A stretch of DNA of 64,000 nt, from the NCBI GenBank assembly GCA_013339895.1, contig JABACO010000006.1, forward strand, positions 9,554,531 through 9,618,530, given 5' to 3'. Position numbers and translations under genes: made by a program. Shown here one piece after another: positions 39,201 to 45,926 of the stretch (position 1 is the stretch's first letter; each line of letters opens with the position of its first letter). Origin of the DNA: Ephydatia muelleri. Taxonomy: Eukaryota; Porifera; Demospongiae; Spongillida; Spongillidae. The notes beneath the pieces were generated by a model. The model searched no databases and was not told the DNA's origin. It saw only the letters and a list, made by a program, of their open reading frames with translations.

Positions 39201-41892
39201 AAGGCAGTTCCACCAGTATCCTGTACAAATCCAGGCTACAGAGATATGTGATTCTGTTATCAGGATACAATTTCTATAGATCAAAACATAATAGAACAAG
39301 TAACTAAAAACATTCCCTACGAAACAGTTGGTGGCATATACATGTAGGATTTGAAGGCAATAGTGATGTTAAAAATCAAGGAAACAAAGTCTCAGAAGGG
39401 GAAATGCAATAGTCCTATATTGTAGGTTTTGTAGGGCATATGTTATTTATGTGCTAAATATCTCCTGTTTCCTTGCTTTTTACAATCCTATATTTCACCA
39501 TCTTTCTATACAGAATGTTTTTAGTTACGTGTTTCATTGATTTTTGTTCATACCCAATAATATTGAATGCTGCCCCTCCCCCCCCCCCCCCACCCATAGC
39601 AGTGATGTATTCCATCTGCAGCTGTGAATATTTGATTCAACTGCATTGATTGAAGATGTTTACCACAACAATGACATCTAAATCGTTGTCTGACATCGCA
39701 TCAAAGGGCGCCTGAAATAACTCCTACTTCAATATAGAATGCCACTTGGATCATTGTGTATCACGCGTAACACTCAAAACTGCCAACAAAAGGTACAGTA
39801 ATTCAGTTAATAACCCTACTCAAATGCTGAGAACAAGATTCGGTAATAAAAGCAGTTAAAAAAAGTTGCAGACGTTTATAATTTCACAATAATATTCGCG
39901 TCCGCCTCGTCCACCTCCTCCACCCCCTCTGCTTCATCTTCTTTCTCCTCTGTATCTTGTCCTCCTCCGCGCCCCCTGTATCCTCCTCCATGTCCACCTC
40001 CTCTACCTCTTCCACCTTGTCTTCGTCTCTACATCTTGTTCCTCCTCCGCACTCTCCTCTTCAGCCTCATCCACCTCCGCTACCTCCATGTTCTCCAGCA
40101 CCCACTCTACTGCTGCCAACATCTCCTCCACTTGCACTATAATTGCTTATGATGATATGTACTACACTAATAGACAGATACACTCAAGGTGTCACATGAT
40201 CAGCTACGCAACAAACATAAATGTAGATTAGAAATACTTAACTCTAATATCTATGATAAACTACGTGTACATGTGGGTAACTTTATCAGAAAGCAGGGAC
40301 TGAAGGGAGTAATTTGTGGTAATATAAACTGGGTGCATGGCCCTTTGATATGAATGCAGACAAAATATGCACCTTTCATTAAAATGCACTTGCAATGCAA
40401 CTACACTAATTAAGCGTTAGTAAATTAATTTTTAAAAATGTGGCTGCAATAAATATTAATGTTCATATACAAGTGCATTAAAATTGTATTTCAGCTCGTG
40501 CTAGCGGGATCGAAGGTTGAACTTTTCACAAATACTATTCATGTTACATTGCAAATTTACGTCTTGAAATGAATGCGGAGCAAATGGTTAGCCTACTTCT
40601 AGCTTTAGCATCAATTAGAATTCATGCATTGCTATCTAAATTAGGCTGAACATACCACTCTAGTGGGAACCGCCCATACATGCCATTACATGAAGGATGT
40701 AATTTTAGCAAACCTGTCACCATTCTTGCATTAATATCACAGGAATGAACAAACACAAAACTGCCTTTTTAATGGGAAGGAAACAAAATCGTATGCTGCA
40801 GAAACACAAAGTTCATTCGATGTTCCTCACTAGATTTGTATTGCACTAAAAGTGGTTCCCGCTGGACGTTCATACGATAATAAATTCAGTCAATTCTTAG
40901 CCAGAATAGATATACACAAAAATTGAATAAAACAGAATTTTATTTCTTATTGCATACATGTACATGTATATGTACATTTACATGTATATGTACATTTACA
41001 TGTACAGTATGGATCAAATGACCCTAGAACAATGATAAAAAGAAACATTTGTTACATGTCAACTGTCTCATTATTTTAAATGATTGTAATAATTCATGTA
41101 TGAAAAAAATCCTTATTAGAATTTTTTGTCTCTTATAATTGTTTCCACAGACCACTAGCTGTATGAAAATATTACTACAAGTTTATTTACATATATTAAA
41201 CATGTCTAGCTGTATTTGTAGACACCATATCTGTTGGTTGCCTGCTGTAAGAGAAGTCCTGGCTGTGAGAGAGAATCTCACACCGACTTAGCTTGGTGAT
41301 TGAAAGAGTTGTGACAGTTCTTAATTCCTTGCTGAGCGATTACGATCACATCTGATGGCAGAATCTGACATACAGTGTAGGGAGTCCTTGGAGCCAAGCA
41401 TTAGGTTGTTATGTCATGCAGTACTGCATGAGTAACTTCATTCAGAAAATTGTTCATTACATGCTAAATTACAGTTCATAATTTTCCTACTGTAGGGCTC
41501 ATATAAAAATGTCAAGGTACAAACAATATTCAAATCACAAAAAACAAAGTTGTTCCAGTCATCTCCCAATGAAGCATTTATAATTCTCTGATTTTATCAT
41601 CACACATAAACATATTTCATACTACATGTATACTCTGACTTCAAAGTCTACTCAATCCTAACAGATTCAGAAAAAACAAACATGCAAACAAGTAACAGAA
41701 ATACATGCAAGATTGATCAAATAAAACCTACAATATGTATGTTATGTTTGGAAACACATTTACCATTATTGATAGTGAAGCTATGAAGTAGAGACTGTCC
41801 GTCAAACCAGTGGTTATATTTGGTGTTACCAAATTCAAAAATTCCAGGGCCAACTCTTAGGAGTCTCCCCGAGATCCAAGAAGGAATGGATC
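4232..41892 (-). CDS. Carotenoid oxygenase of the RPE65/BCO family (12 exons found, N-terminal exon missing)
   Basis: This family uses a non-haem iron to cleave or isomerise carotenoids and retinoids. Twelve minus-strand exons join in phase with GT-AG sites: A 41,892-41,764; B 38,377-38,249; C 36,473-36,320; D 35,740-35,587; E 25,583-25,514; F 25,424-25,289; G 11,006-10,901; H 10,113-9,971; I 9,250-9,148; J 4,738-4,656; K 4,549-4,438; L 4,383-4,232 (TGA). They code for about 490 residues, against roughly 530 for the family. The four iron-ligand histidines are present in their usual contexts: ATAHPH (D), SYHHSFGM (E/F), FFTFHHINT (G) and HGIF (L). The acidic partners (TEVN, FEDN, SEPVF) and the PDPCK motif are also kept. 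No frameshift or stop was seen, so the gene is probably functional. The exon before GSIPSW (N-terminus) was not located; it must lie above 41.9 kb. Whether it is a cleaving enzyme or RPE65-like isomerase cannot be decided. Confidence 0.93.
4739..6865. other. Oxygenase intron between exons I and J, left part
   Basis: No conserved reading frame was recognised here. It contains a 15-16 base C run at about 5,625-5,640 and AT-rich low-complexity DNA. The open frames are short and resemble nothing known. Confidence 0.4.
6870..7560 (+). pseudogene. Ty3/gypsy integrase relic
   Basis: Integrase blocks can be read on the plus strand in several frames: RPCEQVHIDIA (about 6,882), PEQIISDNGPH (about 7,018, holding the second catalytic aspartate), HYHPSTNGLAEG (about 7,115, holding the catalytic glutamate region) and RPKQDNQKQQHNIHARKQ (about 7,296, the C-terminal tail region). 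Stops and frameshifts separate them. No LTRs were found. It lies antisense within an oxygenase intron. Confidence 0.75.
7566..7596. repeat. TG microsatellite
   Basis: About 15 TG units immediately after the integrase relic. Confidence 0.95.
7713..8822. mobile_element. 1.1-kb foldback element: two 555-bp arms with no spacer
   Basis: The sequence starting AGGGTCAATCCACC at 7,713 returns as its reverse complement ending at 8,822. The axis falls at 8,267/8,268 inside a palindrome (AATGTAAATTTACATT). Only a few mismatches were seen between the arms (for example the GATGCAGC/GATGCAAC pair), so they are about 99% identical. If the ends are taken as GGG...CCC the flanks are TGAA on both sides, a possible 4-bp target duplication. 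There is no coding frame. It sits in the intron between exons I and J; if transcribed with the gene it would fold into a long hairpin RNA. Confidence 0.9.
9148..9250 (-). CDS. Carotenoid oxygenase exon I
   Basis: This exon encodes PPGENLVELNYTKATAVL followed by QADGCVKCTHEMLSPI. It matches the family segment that follows the RRYVLPL block and precedes the FPRINY block. Acceptor TTAG at 9,252/9,251; donor AATAG/GTAAAT at 9,148/9,147. Phase 0 in, phase 1 out, which joins to exon J at GFDFPR. Confidence 0.9.
9251..9970. other. Oxygenase intron between exons H and I
   Basis: Non-coding. It contains a 25-27 bp unit (AAGTACAAATAATCTAAACT...) repeated twice in tandem at about 9,338-9,390. Nothing else was recognised. 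Confidence 0.5.
9971..11006 (-). CDS. Carotenoid oxygenase exons G and H
   Basis: Exon G (11,006-10,901) encodes VYFHVVEKNSGEEHATQY and then FFTFHHINTFEDN; the HH pair supplies the third iron-ligand histidine and ED a partner acid. Exon H (10,113-9,971) continues as GNIIVDLCC and ends with RRYVLPLNTATK. The wording of these blocks is closer to vertebrate RPE65/BCO than to bacterial carotenoid oxygenases. The G/H junction splits a glycine codon (phase 1). The 787-bp intron between them holds nothing recognised. Confidence 0.93.
11007..12114. other. Start of the 14.3-kb oxygenase intron, before the nested elements
   Basis: Non-coding and AT-rich. The only structure seen is a 23-bp hairpin at 11,355-11,377 (CAGAGATAATAA...) flanked by GCTTTAC and GTTTTAC, a sister of the hairpin at 2,311. 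The 5' LTR of Ty3 element A probably begins somewhere after 12,070, but its first base could not be fixed. Confidence 0.5.
12202..12716 (+). pseudogene. Ty3 element A gag
   Basis: An open frame from ATG 12,202 encodes about 171 residues of a gypsy-type Gag (MEHIKSPGEMDF start; W-rich EKWRMWKQTMELY; FKFNTRNQTADETINQYV; ELIRDRVVCGI). A stop at 12,714 breaks it before the zinc knuckles, which follow at 12,849-12,955 (CDRCGFSHCRGQC and CFQCGG). The start was chosen because it lies 11 bp after the primer-binding site and begins the homology. RNA packaging is the family role; this copy is broken. Confidence 0.8.
12780..14712 (+). pseudogene. Ty3 element A protease, reverse transcriptase and RNase H
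   Basis: The pieces are in order but in different frames. The protease reads VDTSSQANIIP (about 13,082), where the usual active-site DTG/DTGA triplet has become DTS. The RT blocks are at 13,369-13,560 (PVALRERLKEELDYMESIGVI), 13,592-13,780 (LDPRFLNKAIRREHYQLP) and 13,870-14,305 (DIDDIF catalytic aspartates near 13,890, then GLTLNKEKCKFG and YLGHTI). RNase H with SDHKPLEAI follows at 14,358-14,690. Coding breaks off at 14,712 where element B has inserted and resumes after 23,218. Confidence 0.85.
14713..14922 (+). repeat. 5' LTR of Ty3 element B
   Basis: 210 bp from TGTGATATCCTGAC to GGATATATAGCA. It is followed by TAATTGGCGACGAGGGTG, the likely primer-binding region. It matches the 3' LTR closely. 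Confidence 0.9.
15337..18087 (-). mobile_element. hAT transposon copy 1 (complete, 2.75 kb, 5-bp target duplication)
   Basis: The ends are CAGGCCCGGCGCAC at 15,337 and GTGCGCCGGGCCTG at 18,087, followed inwards by TTGGTGCGGCC on both sides. AAGTA flanks both ends (15,332-15,336 and 18,088-18,092). A 5-bp duplication is unlike the usual 8 bp of hAT elements but fits the described hAT5 subgroup. It carries one minus-strand transposase gene. A second copy lies at 51,181-53,898 in the opposite orientation. Confidence 0.92.
15596..17840 (-). pseudogene. hAT transposase with TTF-type zinc finger (one frameshift)
   Basis: An ATG at 17,840 opens a 639-residue frame ending at 15,921. The C-terminus continues in another frame (16,009-15,596); one indel in a T run near 15,940 joins them, so a total near 750 residues is expected. 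N-terminus: MANSLLSVNDLPQIPDIP, then a TTF finger (YCHICVKGF ... SDCH). Middle: RNase H-like core with VMIDETTDVC, GQCYDGCSTMSG and the CPTRW motif. C-terminus: hAT dimerisation block (PATNATSERTFSALRRIKSY). It resembles the ZMYM1/P52rIPK-like hAT group. This is the best preserved transposase in the window; a single base error in the assembly would explain the break. Confidence 0.9.
18088..18704. repeat. TG-rich non-coding part of the TIR transposon
   Basis: Contains two similar TG-rich segments, each beginning with TAG(A/C)AGCTGCCTTGTGTG (about 18,171 and 18,367), so a roughly 196-bp unit may be duplicated. No coding signal. Confidence 0.5.
18705..19089 (-). pseudogene. RecQ-like helicase N-terminal fragment
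   Basis: The minus strand reads ASERLGFSIVRPNQRKSI, FLEGNDVFVSLPTG, and after a frame change LCYAVLPYAFDEF and SIAIIVSPLKALM. These are the Q-motif, motif I and Ia region of a RecQ/superfamily II helicase. The GKS part of the Walker A loop is deleted at the frame change near 18,810, so ATP binding is lost. It belongs to the 53-bp TIR transposon. RecQ-like genes are found inside several invertebrate DNA transposons; its role here is unknown. Confidence 0.75.
19908..22988 (+). pseudogene. Ty3 element B pol: reverse transcriptase, RNase H, integrase
   Basis: The RT starts near 20,139. It has frameshifts near 20,285-20,300 and a stop at 20,580, and the catalytic YIDD is at 20,699-20,710. The main frame 20,681-21,616 carries the rest of RT and RNase H (DASPYGVGAVLAH, TDHKPLKHLF, NADVLSRL). 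Integrase follows: HHCC finger (HAEHQGMSRMKN, CEVCQAHQ), first aspartate in LHADYAG, and ASNGLIERAVQT with the glutamate. The SDNG segment with the second catalytic aspartate is deleted near 22,165. The C-terminal part ends in an acidic, proline-rich tail (PAPEPILAPEQEQPEP, 22,800-22,988) reaching the polypurine tract. Enzymatically dead. Confidence 0.88.
22984..23218 (+). repeat. 3' LTR of Ty3 element B with poly-G expansion
   Basis: Same LTR as 14,713-14,922, but where the 5' copy has CCATCCGGGATATATAG this copy has CCATTGGA followed by 28 G (23,183-23,210) and then ATATAACA. Confidence 0.9.
23254..23425. mobile_element. 172-bp MITE with 3-bp TTA target duplication
   Basis: Long terminal inverted repeats start AGGTCGGCATACACGGGGCG, with the reverse complement ending at 23,425. 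TTA flanks both sides (23,251-23,253 and 23,426-23,428). A 3-bp TTA/TWA duplication is typical of PIF/Harbinger-type MITEs; assignment is inference. It lies inside the right half of Ty3 element A. No coding. Confidence 0.85.
23429..24296 (+). pseudogene. Ty3 element A integrase, fused to a 61-bp LTR end
   Basis: The plus strand reads KVSDVWLQEIKETT-type linker, then HHCC finger residues (HMGHMGIVKCS, CDVCQEH), first aspartate in VATDLFQWSGRDY, second in VIVSDNGPQF, with stops at 23,914 and 24,052. The glutamate region is lost in a deletion near 24,090. Coding continues as LAYRNTV and SPAHLLSNRRS, where the sequence becomes identical to the LTR end (TCTAATAGAAGAAG) and stops at 24,296. It is the continuation of the pol cut at 14,712. 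Confidence 0.85.
24297..25288. other. Oxygenase intron right of the nest
   Basis: Several short open frames (for example 24,615-24,988) but no recognisable protein. May be further decayed transposon DNA. Confidence 0.4.
25289..25583 (-). CDS. Carotenoid oxygenase exons E and F
   Basis: Exon E (25,583-25,514) encodes DISRGKVICSIPGKRGVYPS followed by YHH. Exon F (25,424-25,289) continues SFGMSENYIIMTEQPAYF and ends DKDEK. The YHHSFGM junction, with the second iron-ligand histidine, is formed exactly across the 89-bp intron by splitting a serine codon. The exon E start at 25,583 (acceptor AATAG) was chosen over the nearer AAGCAG because only it keeps the frame from exon D. Confidence 0.92.
25584..26744. 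other. Oxygenase intron between exons D and E, left part
   Basis: AT-rich and non-coding as far as can be seen. Several open frames up to 83 codons lack any recognised motif. Confidence 0.4.
26745..29100 (+). pseudogene. Ty3/gypsy element C (heavily decayed)
   Basis: A zinc-knuckle region (CHYCQTIGHLQSVC, about 26,800) is followed by remains of protease, then a jump to RNase H (FTDHKPLVPLL, about 27,280), so most of RT is missing. Integrase blocks run 27,459-28,600: TQVHRGH, WWPGLSVQLEEVVRRCHAA, VVDYSSRF, SPLNPQSNGEAE and GYSPAELMMCRKLR. The C-terminal region (LPTLLPGEKVWVTDCKEV) is at about 28,590. A solo LTR interrupts the integrase at 27,942-28,154. Antisense to the oxygenase. Many stops. 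Confidence 0.8.
27942..28154. mobile_element. Solo LTR inserted in the element C integrase
   Basis: 213 bp starting TGTAGTATTC and ending GATATTACA, flanked by GCTCC on both sides (27,937-27,941 and 28,155-28,159). It is GC-richer than its surroundings. Integrase coding stops at one edge and resumes at the other, which independently supports an insertion. No internal retroelement sequence is present, as expected after LTR-LTR recombination. Confidence 0.85.
29180..31903 (+). pseudogene. Ty3/gypsy element D (degenerate pol)
   Basis: Pol blocks in order but in changing frames. Linker and RT start at 29,207-29,569 (FPDLFKPELGCLND). RT core has VCGDYSVTVNPRLE (about 29,690), FLFGISTPPRYF (29,895) and an intact YMDD at 29,979-29,990. 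RNase H spans about 30,420-30,800 (VTDQKSIPALFG, NADALSCFPVGPD). Integrase is at 31,165-31,830 (VPIDAYS, HFGYPHSI, EELKAYGQERDITHLT). It ends near a purine tract (GGCAAGGGGG) at 31,892-31,902, after which TGATGTAGTTCTC could be an LTR start; no partner LTR was found. Closest in style to the KRAB-A/K02A2.6-type gypsy pol seen in marine invertebrates. Confidence 0.82.
32085..32385 (+). pseudogene. Non-LTR retroelement 3' fragment, copy 2
   Basis: Plus-strand residues KCSELGWSCLPLAVETYGNLG (about 32,143-32,205, with a stop after it) and SIARAILARGLG (about 32,330) match the last part of the restriction-like endonuclease ORF seen at 1-1,080. The finger and nuclease core are absent, so it is a 5'-truncated copy. 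Confidence 0.7.
32386..33175. other. Non-coding intron stretch
   Basis: No supported feature; AT-rich with a short A run at 32,465. Confidence 0.4.
33176..33215. repeat. TG microsatellite
   Basis: About 19 TG units just before the Tigger relic. Confidence 0.95.
33227..34760 (+). pseudogene. pogo/Tigger-type (DDE_1) transposase relic
   Basis: From ATG 33,227: MSRKVTRISLTGEEKCFIAK and HLEEIVAAWFKQ, then a CENP-B-like DNA-binding region (DALLLSKAAELAQELNIS, about 33,556). The DDE domain follows in pieces: RGAKKSKDHITFALSVN (about 34,040), KPLVIHKF (34,110), LLVDNAAFHTIANM (34,333; catalytic aspartate) and TSVVQPLGQGVIAALKAQYK (34,443). TIVNCWCKTGLN at about 34,705 matches the usual C-terminal end. 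Stops and frameshifts throughout; no terminal repeats were recognised. Confidence 0.82.
35040..35391 (-). pseudogene. SWIM-finger (YqaJ-associated) gene fragment, second copy
   Basis: The minus strand from ATG 35,391 reads KLQTAGLTVYDDPY, RFRDDMKIWPQIEY, then LLALKQVEEFKYFQSGF, and after a frame change IIKAKVNLSQC. The same layout (KLQ..., W.P.V/I, KA.KSLEA.NYF, NPSQ) occurs in the SWIM gene at 50,676-54,084. The SWIM finger itself is missing here. No partner THAP gene or terminal repeats were seen nearby. Confidence 0.65.
35587..36473 (-). CDS. Carotenoid oxygenase exons C and D
   Basis: Exon C (36,473-36,320) encodes IMANFQILSPNNEVTDN and continues YPIGEDIVVATEVNVIHRID to TMER; the glutamate in ATEVN corresponds to an iron-network acid. 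Exon D (35,740-35,587) encodes INLSKYVAINTATAHPHVDP and DGTVYNLGTAYKGRPHT, with ATAHPH holding the first iron-ligand histidine. The C/D junction is phase 0 and D ends in phase 1. The 579-bp intron between them has nothing recognised. Confidence 0.93.
36474..38248. other. Oxygenase intron between exons B and C
   Basis: AT-rich non-coding DNA; no repeats or frames with support. Confidence 0.4.
38249..41892 (-). CDS. Carotenoid oxygenase exons A and B
   Basis: Exon A (41,892-41,764) encodes SIPSWISGRLLRVGPGIF, then YNHWFDGQSLLHSFTI. Exon B (38,377-38,249) encodes VQYRSRYLHSESFKKNT and EFGTLGYPDPCKTLFQR. PDPCK is the membrane-association/palmitoylated cysteine motif of RPE65-type enzymes. The A/B junction splits a glycine codon (NNG). 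Exon A enters in phase 2-like register after the acceptor CTACAG, so a coding exon upstream is required; it was not found between 41,893 and 43,800 and may lie beyond the hAT and palindrome there. Confidence 0.92.
39890..40145. repeat. Pyrimidine-rich tract in the oxygenase intron
   Basis: About 250 bp made mostly of CTCCTC, CCACCTCC and TCTTC runs on the plus strand, in the intron between exons A and B. A 61-codon frame here is only a product of the low complexity. Nearby, 40,960-41,010 holds a short tandem repeat of TGTATATGTACATTTACA. Confidence 0.7.
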
Positions 41893-42333
41893 CTGTAGAG
41901 CAAATACAATGTAAAATTGTTAGTATATAATGTAAATGCATACAGAACACAGAAATACTCTACTGAAATTGTTGGATCTACAAGTATCTAAGAGGCAAAA
42001 GGTTATCTACAGATCATTGTTTTGTATACATTGTCATTAATAACCCTGCAGGCTTAACAAGATATCTTCTTACACACATGTAAACATGACATCAGTCTTG
42101 ATTGCATGAGAATTGTTAATTGATCTTCCACATTTGTTTTCAGAAATGGTACATGTACATACAGTACACTGTCCATCAATAATGTTAAATTTTTAATACA
42201 GTATGGGCTTATTTGCTATTACGATTTTGTGGCAGCTTCTATAAATTAGAACACCTGGCTGGATAAACTCCCCCTTCTATGACGGGCTCTAGACGTATTT
42301 GATTTTGATGTCTGTCGCTGCATTACAGAATGT

Positions 42334-43778
42334 ACTATAGTGGGGGACAGCATAGAGGAAGTATATAATAATGTGGCTGTCCGGTGAAGCAGAAATATAA
42401 AGGTCCATAACTGATACATAGTGTTTTTAATACAAGATATTGGGATTAGGTTTGTACCCGATTTTATCACTATTTAGAACTTGCATTTTTCAAGATAAAA
42501 AACGATAAGTTCTTTTAATTCAATTTATTTCACTCAATTTGATTTTTTTTTCACTTTTATCAGCCTCTATAGACCTTGAGGTACCCATAGCAATTTTTTA
42601 CACCTTTGTACTATGTTCTGTTCTTAAACTAACCCTTTCTGTAGTTTTCACCCTTTCTTCAACATTTTTTACATGGATCTAATCAACACACGGTTGCTAA
42701 AGCAACTATGAATACTAAACACTCCACATGTTTTGTTATATAGTAATGAAAAATGGCTATGTGTGTTTACCCGAGTTCTTTACAGTTGAGTTTTCTGAAA
42801 CAAGCACTGCAGCATTGAAAAGCAAAAGGCCTCGCGCTCGTACTGAGGAACAAAAGCTAGATATTCTCATAGTAACAATTCCCTGCAAGCCCAAGACGCC
42901 AAGTGTCTGTTGATGGGTATTCGCCGTCGTTTAGGAATATGATTGGCGGGTGGCATGGCTACTTCGATTTCCTGCTGATGGTGGATAGCCAAGTAATGTG
43001 ACTACCTGTTGCTGGTAGTGTCCCTTAGGCTTGAAGCCTAAGGGATACTACTAACAACTGGTAGCCGCATTATTTTGCTATTCAACCAAAACTGTTGGAC
43101 TGGTGTATCGTGATTGGCACCATCAGCAGGAAATCCAAGTAGCCATGCCACCCACCAGTTGTCTTCCTAAATGACAGTGGATACCTGTCAACAGTTCCTT
43201 GGCGTCTTCAGCTTGCAGGGAGTGGTATGCTATGAGAATATCTAGCTTTTGCTTTTGTTCCTCAGTAAGAGCGCGAGGCCTTTTGCGTTTCAATACTGCA
43301 ATCACTGTCTCCAAGGAACTCAACTGTAAAGAGCTTGGGTTCTCACTGGAAATACACGTAGCCATTTTTCATTACTGTAGCAAAACATATGGGGTGTTTA
43401 GTATTCATAGTTGCTTTAGCAACCGCATGTTGATTAGATCACGTAAAATTTTGAAGGGTGAAAACTACAGAAAGGTGTAGTTAAAAAAAGAAACATAGTA
43501 AAAAGGTGCAAAAAATTGCTATGGGTACCTCAAGGCCGATAAAAGTGAAAAAAAAAAAATCAACGTGGTACCAAAATGAGTGAAATATATTGAATTAAAA
43601 GAACTTATCGTGTTTTATTTTGAAATTTCAAGTTCTAGTAGCAACAAATCAGGTAAAAACTTAATCTCAATATCTCAGATAAAAAAATACTATCTATCAA
43701 TGTATGGACCTTTATACTTCTGCTTCACCGGACAGCCACATTATTATATACTTCCTCAATGCTGTCCCCCACTTTAGT
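42334..43778. mobile_element. 1.45-kb foldback palindrome with matching peptides in both arms
   Basis: The left end (ACTATAGTGGGGGACAGC, 42,334) is mirrored at 43,778. The axis is at about 43,033 within CCCTTAGGCTTGAAGCCTAAGGG. Arms are about 700 bp, with scattered differences and indels. Both arms encode the same short peptide: KSKRPRARTEEQKLDILI (plus, about 42,818) and KRKRPRALTEEQKQKLDILI (minus, about 43,290). No transposase was recognised. It lies just upstream of oxygenase exon A. Confidence 0.85.
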
Positions 43779-43821
43779 GTGGATATCCCTGATACTGCTT
43801 GGCACCAAGCACAGTTGAGTA

Positions 43822-45926
43822 CAGTGGCGTAGCTACGGTAGGGCCTGGTAGGGCCTAGGCCCTACCAACCGAGTACGTGCTTAACAATAATACTCACCCC
43901 AGAAGTAATAAATAAACACCACTCGACAATGCGCGCTCGAGACCACTCAGGCTGGCTGTGTGCACTAGCCGCGTGTGTGCTATTCAGTTGTCGTTAATTA
44001 ATATTAACAATAGTACCGATCACGACGGAAAGATGGCTACTGGGCATCAGACTCAAATGTACTTTGTTTCAGTGTGCGGACTTCAGATTTCCACAAATTC
44101 CAGTAAGAAAAGAAAATCAACACAATAAGACATCAATAGAAGCAGCTGTAGCAGCGATGAAGAATTTAGCAATTGTGCTTTGCACCCCGAAACAAAGATG
44201 AAATCATCACAACAGTCAGAGCAATGTTTGGAAAAGTGAAACATCACGCTGTTCTGTTCTAAGTAAGAATCCTCCTCAGTCTGACCCTACAATCCTACTA
44301 ATAAACAGCTCCCTATCTAGTACCCCAAGACTCCAATCAGGTTGCTCTAAAGTACCAGATGATATTGCATCAACTACTGCATTCCCTCCTGTACAGCCTA
44401 TCAACATCATGTTCCCAGTTACTGTATATTCTGGAAAATCTAGGTCATTTAATCCTACATGGTACAGTATTTATCCATGGATACAATACTCTATACAAAA
44501 AGATGCCTGTTGCCTGTTACTGTTACAGTTGTTTGCTTGGTTCTGGACCTGGTTCCAAATGTGAAAAAACCTTCACACTAATGGAATTTAAGGACTGGAA
44601 GCATGCTACAGTGTGCTGTCTAAACATGATACCAGCTGTGTTCACAGAAAATCAGTTATTTCATGGAATCAATATAAAATTAATCCAGAACGTAAAACAT
44701 CCATTTCAGATAGGCTTGGAACTTGTAGATCTCAACAAATTACACAAAATATATATTACATTAAAACACTTGCTGAAATTATTCTCTTACTGTATGTAGC
44801 CATCAAGAGATTTCACTTCGTGGTCATATCGAAGATGAGTTTTCAATGAATAGGGGGAATTTCTTAGAAATACTGAACCTGTTATATAAAATCAACTCAA
44901 ATCACGATCCTGTTATCAAAGATCAACTCAAGAATGGTCCAAAGAATGCAAAATATAAATCTCCTGACATACAGAATTCTCTTATGAGTGTTATGGTTGG
45001 AACAGTCCGAGAATTGATCTTCATCTGTATGTAAGGCAGGTGCATATACAGATAAGACTAAGGACTGTAGTAAAAAGGAGCAGCTGACCATTGTTGTGCG
45101 TTATGTTGATGTTGAAGCAGTGAAACAATTTGAGAATTTTTTAACCTATGTTGAGGCCACTGCTCTTGATGCTAGAAATCTTTCTGAGTTTATTCTTGAT
45201 GCATTAAGAAAGAATCACGGAATGTATAGTAAGTCAGGGATATGACAGTGCATCTGTCATGAGTGGACACTGTGCCGGAGTTCAGCAGAAGATATGTGAG
45301 GTTGTTCTACATGCTGCCTAAGTACAATTTGGTTCTAGTAGACTGCACAAAAAGTGTCTCTGAAGCATCTGATTTCTTCTTTTTGATGGGGAGACTGTAC
45401 ATTATTTTGTCCAGAAGAGTTACCAATGCTGTTTTTCTTCGGAAGCAATCTGAATGACAGCCAGACAAACCACCAAGACAGTTGCAGAGACTTTCAGATA
45501 CACGTTGGTCTTGTAGGTACTTGGAAGTTGATGCAGTTTGCGGTACGTTTGAGCAACTCTTGAAGATAGCAAATGGAGATGATAGATCAAGATCTACTGA
45601 AACTACTGGTATTTGGACACAGGTGCAATCGTTTAAGTCTTTGGTATTACTGATCACATTCTGGCGAGTATTATCCTGCACAAAGAGTCTATCTGATCAG
45701 TTTCAGAGTAGGGAAATAGACCTAGCCAAAGCTGCTGATCTTGTTCTTGCTAAAACAATCACTTTGAAGGAATTTAGGAGTGACAATCAATGGAATCATA
45801 TATCTTAGATATTGCCACGCTTTATGGTATCAGAGAAGAGCTTCCACAACCATGTCGCCGTAAACAGATATCCTGTAGACTTCAAGATGGAATAGTGCTG
45901 TACTGGGGTGATACATATTATCCTGG
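43822..45926 (+). pseudogene. hAT element 3: TTF-finger transposase, 3' end lost
   Basis: It starts with a hAT-type terminal repeat (CAGTGGCGTAGCTACGG, 43,822). Decayed transposase blocks follow on the plus strand: CYCYSCLLGSGPGSKCEKTF (about 44,510), FKDWKHATVCC, KDCSKKEQLTIVVRYVDVEA (45,062), ASVMSGHCAGVQQKI (45,250), LVLVDCTKSVSEASDFFFL (45,330), LSDTRWSCRYLEVDAVCGTF (45,487) and RRKQISCRLQDGIV (45,865). The C-terminal dimerisation domain is replaced by LINE sequence at 45,927. It belongs to a different hAT group from copies 1 and 2. Confidence 0.85.

Noticed and set aside
39957-40142. Ser/Pro-rich 61-codon frame
   Set aside because: Low-complexity pyrimidine tract in an oxygenase intron.
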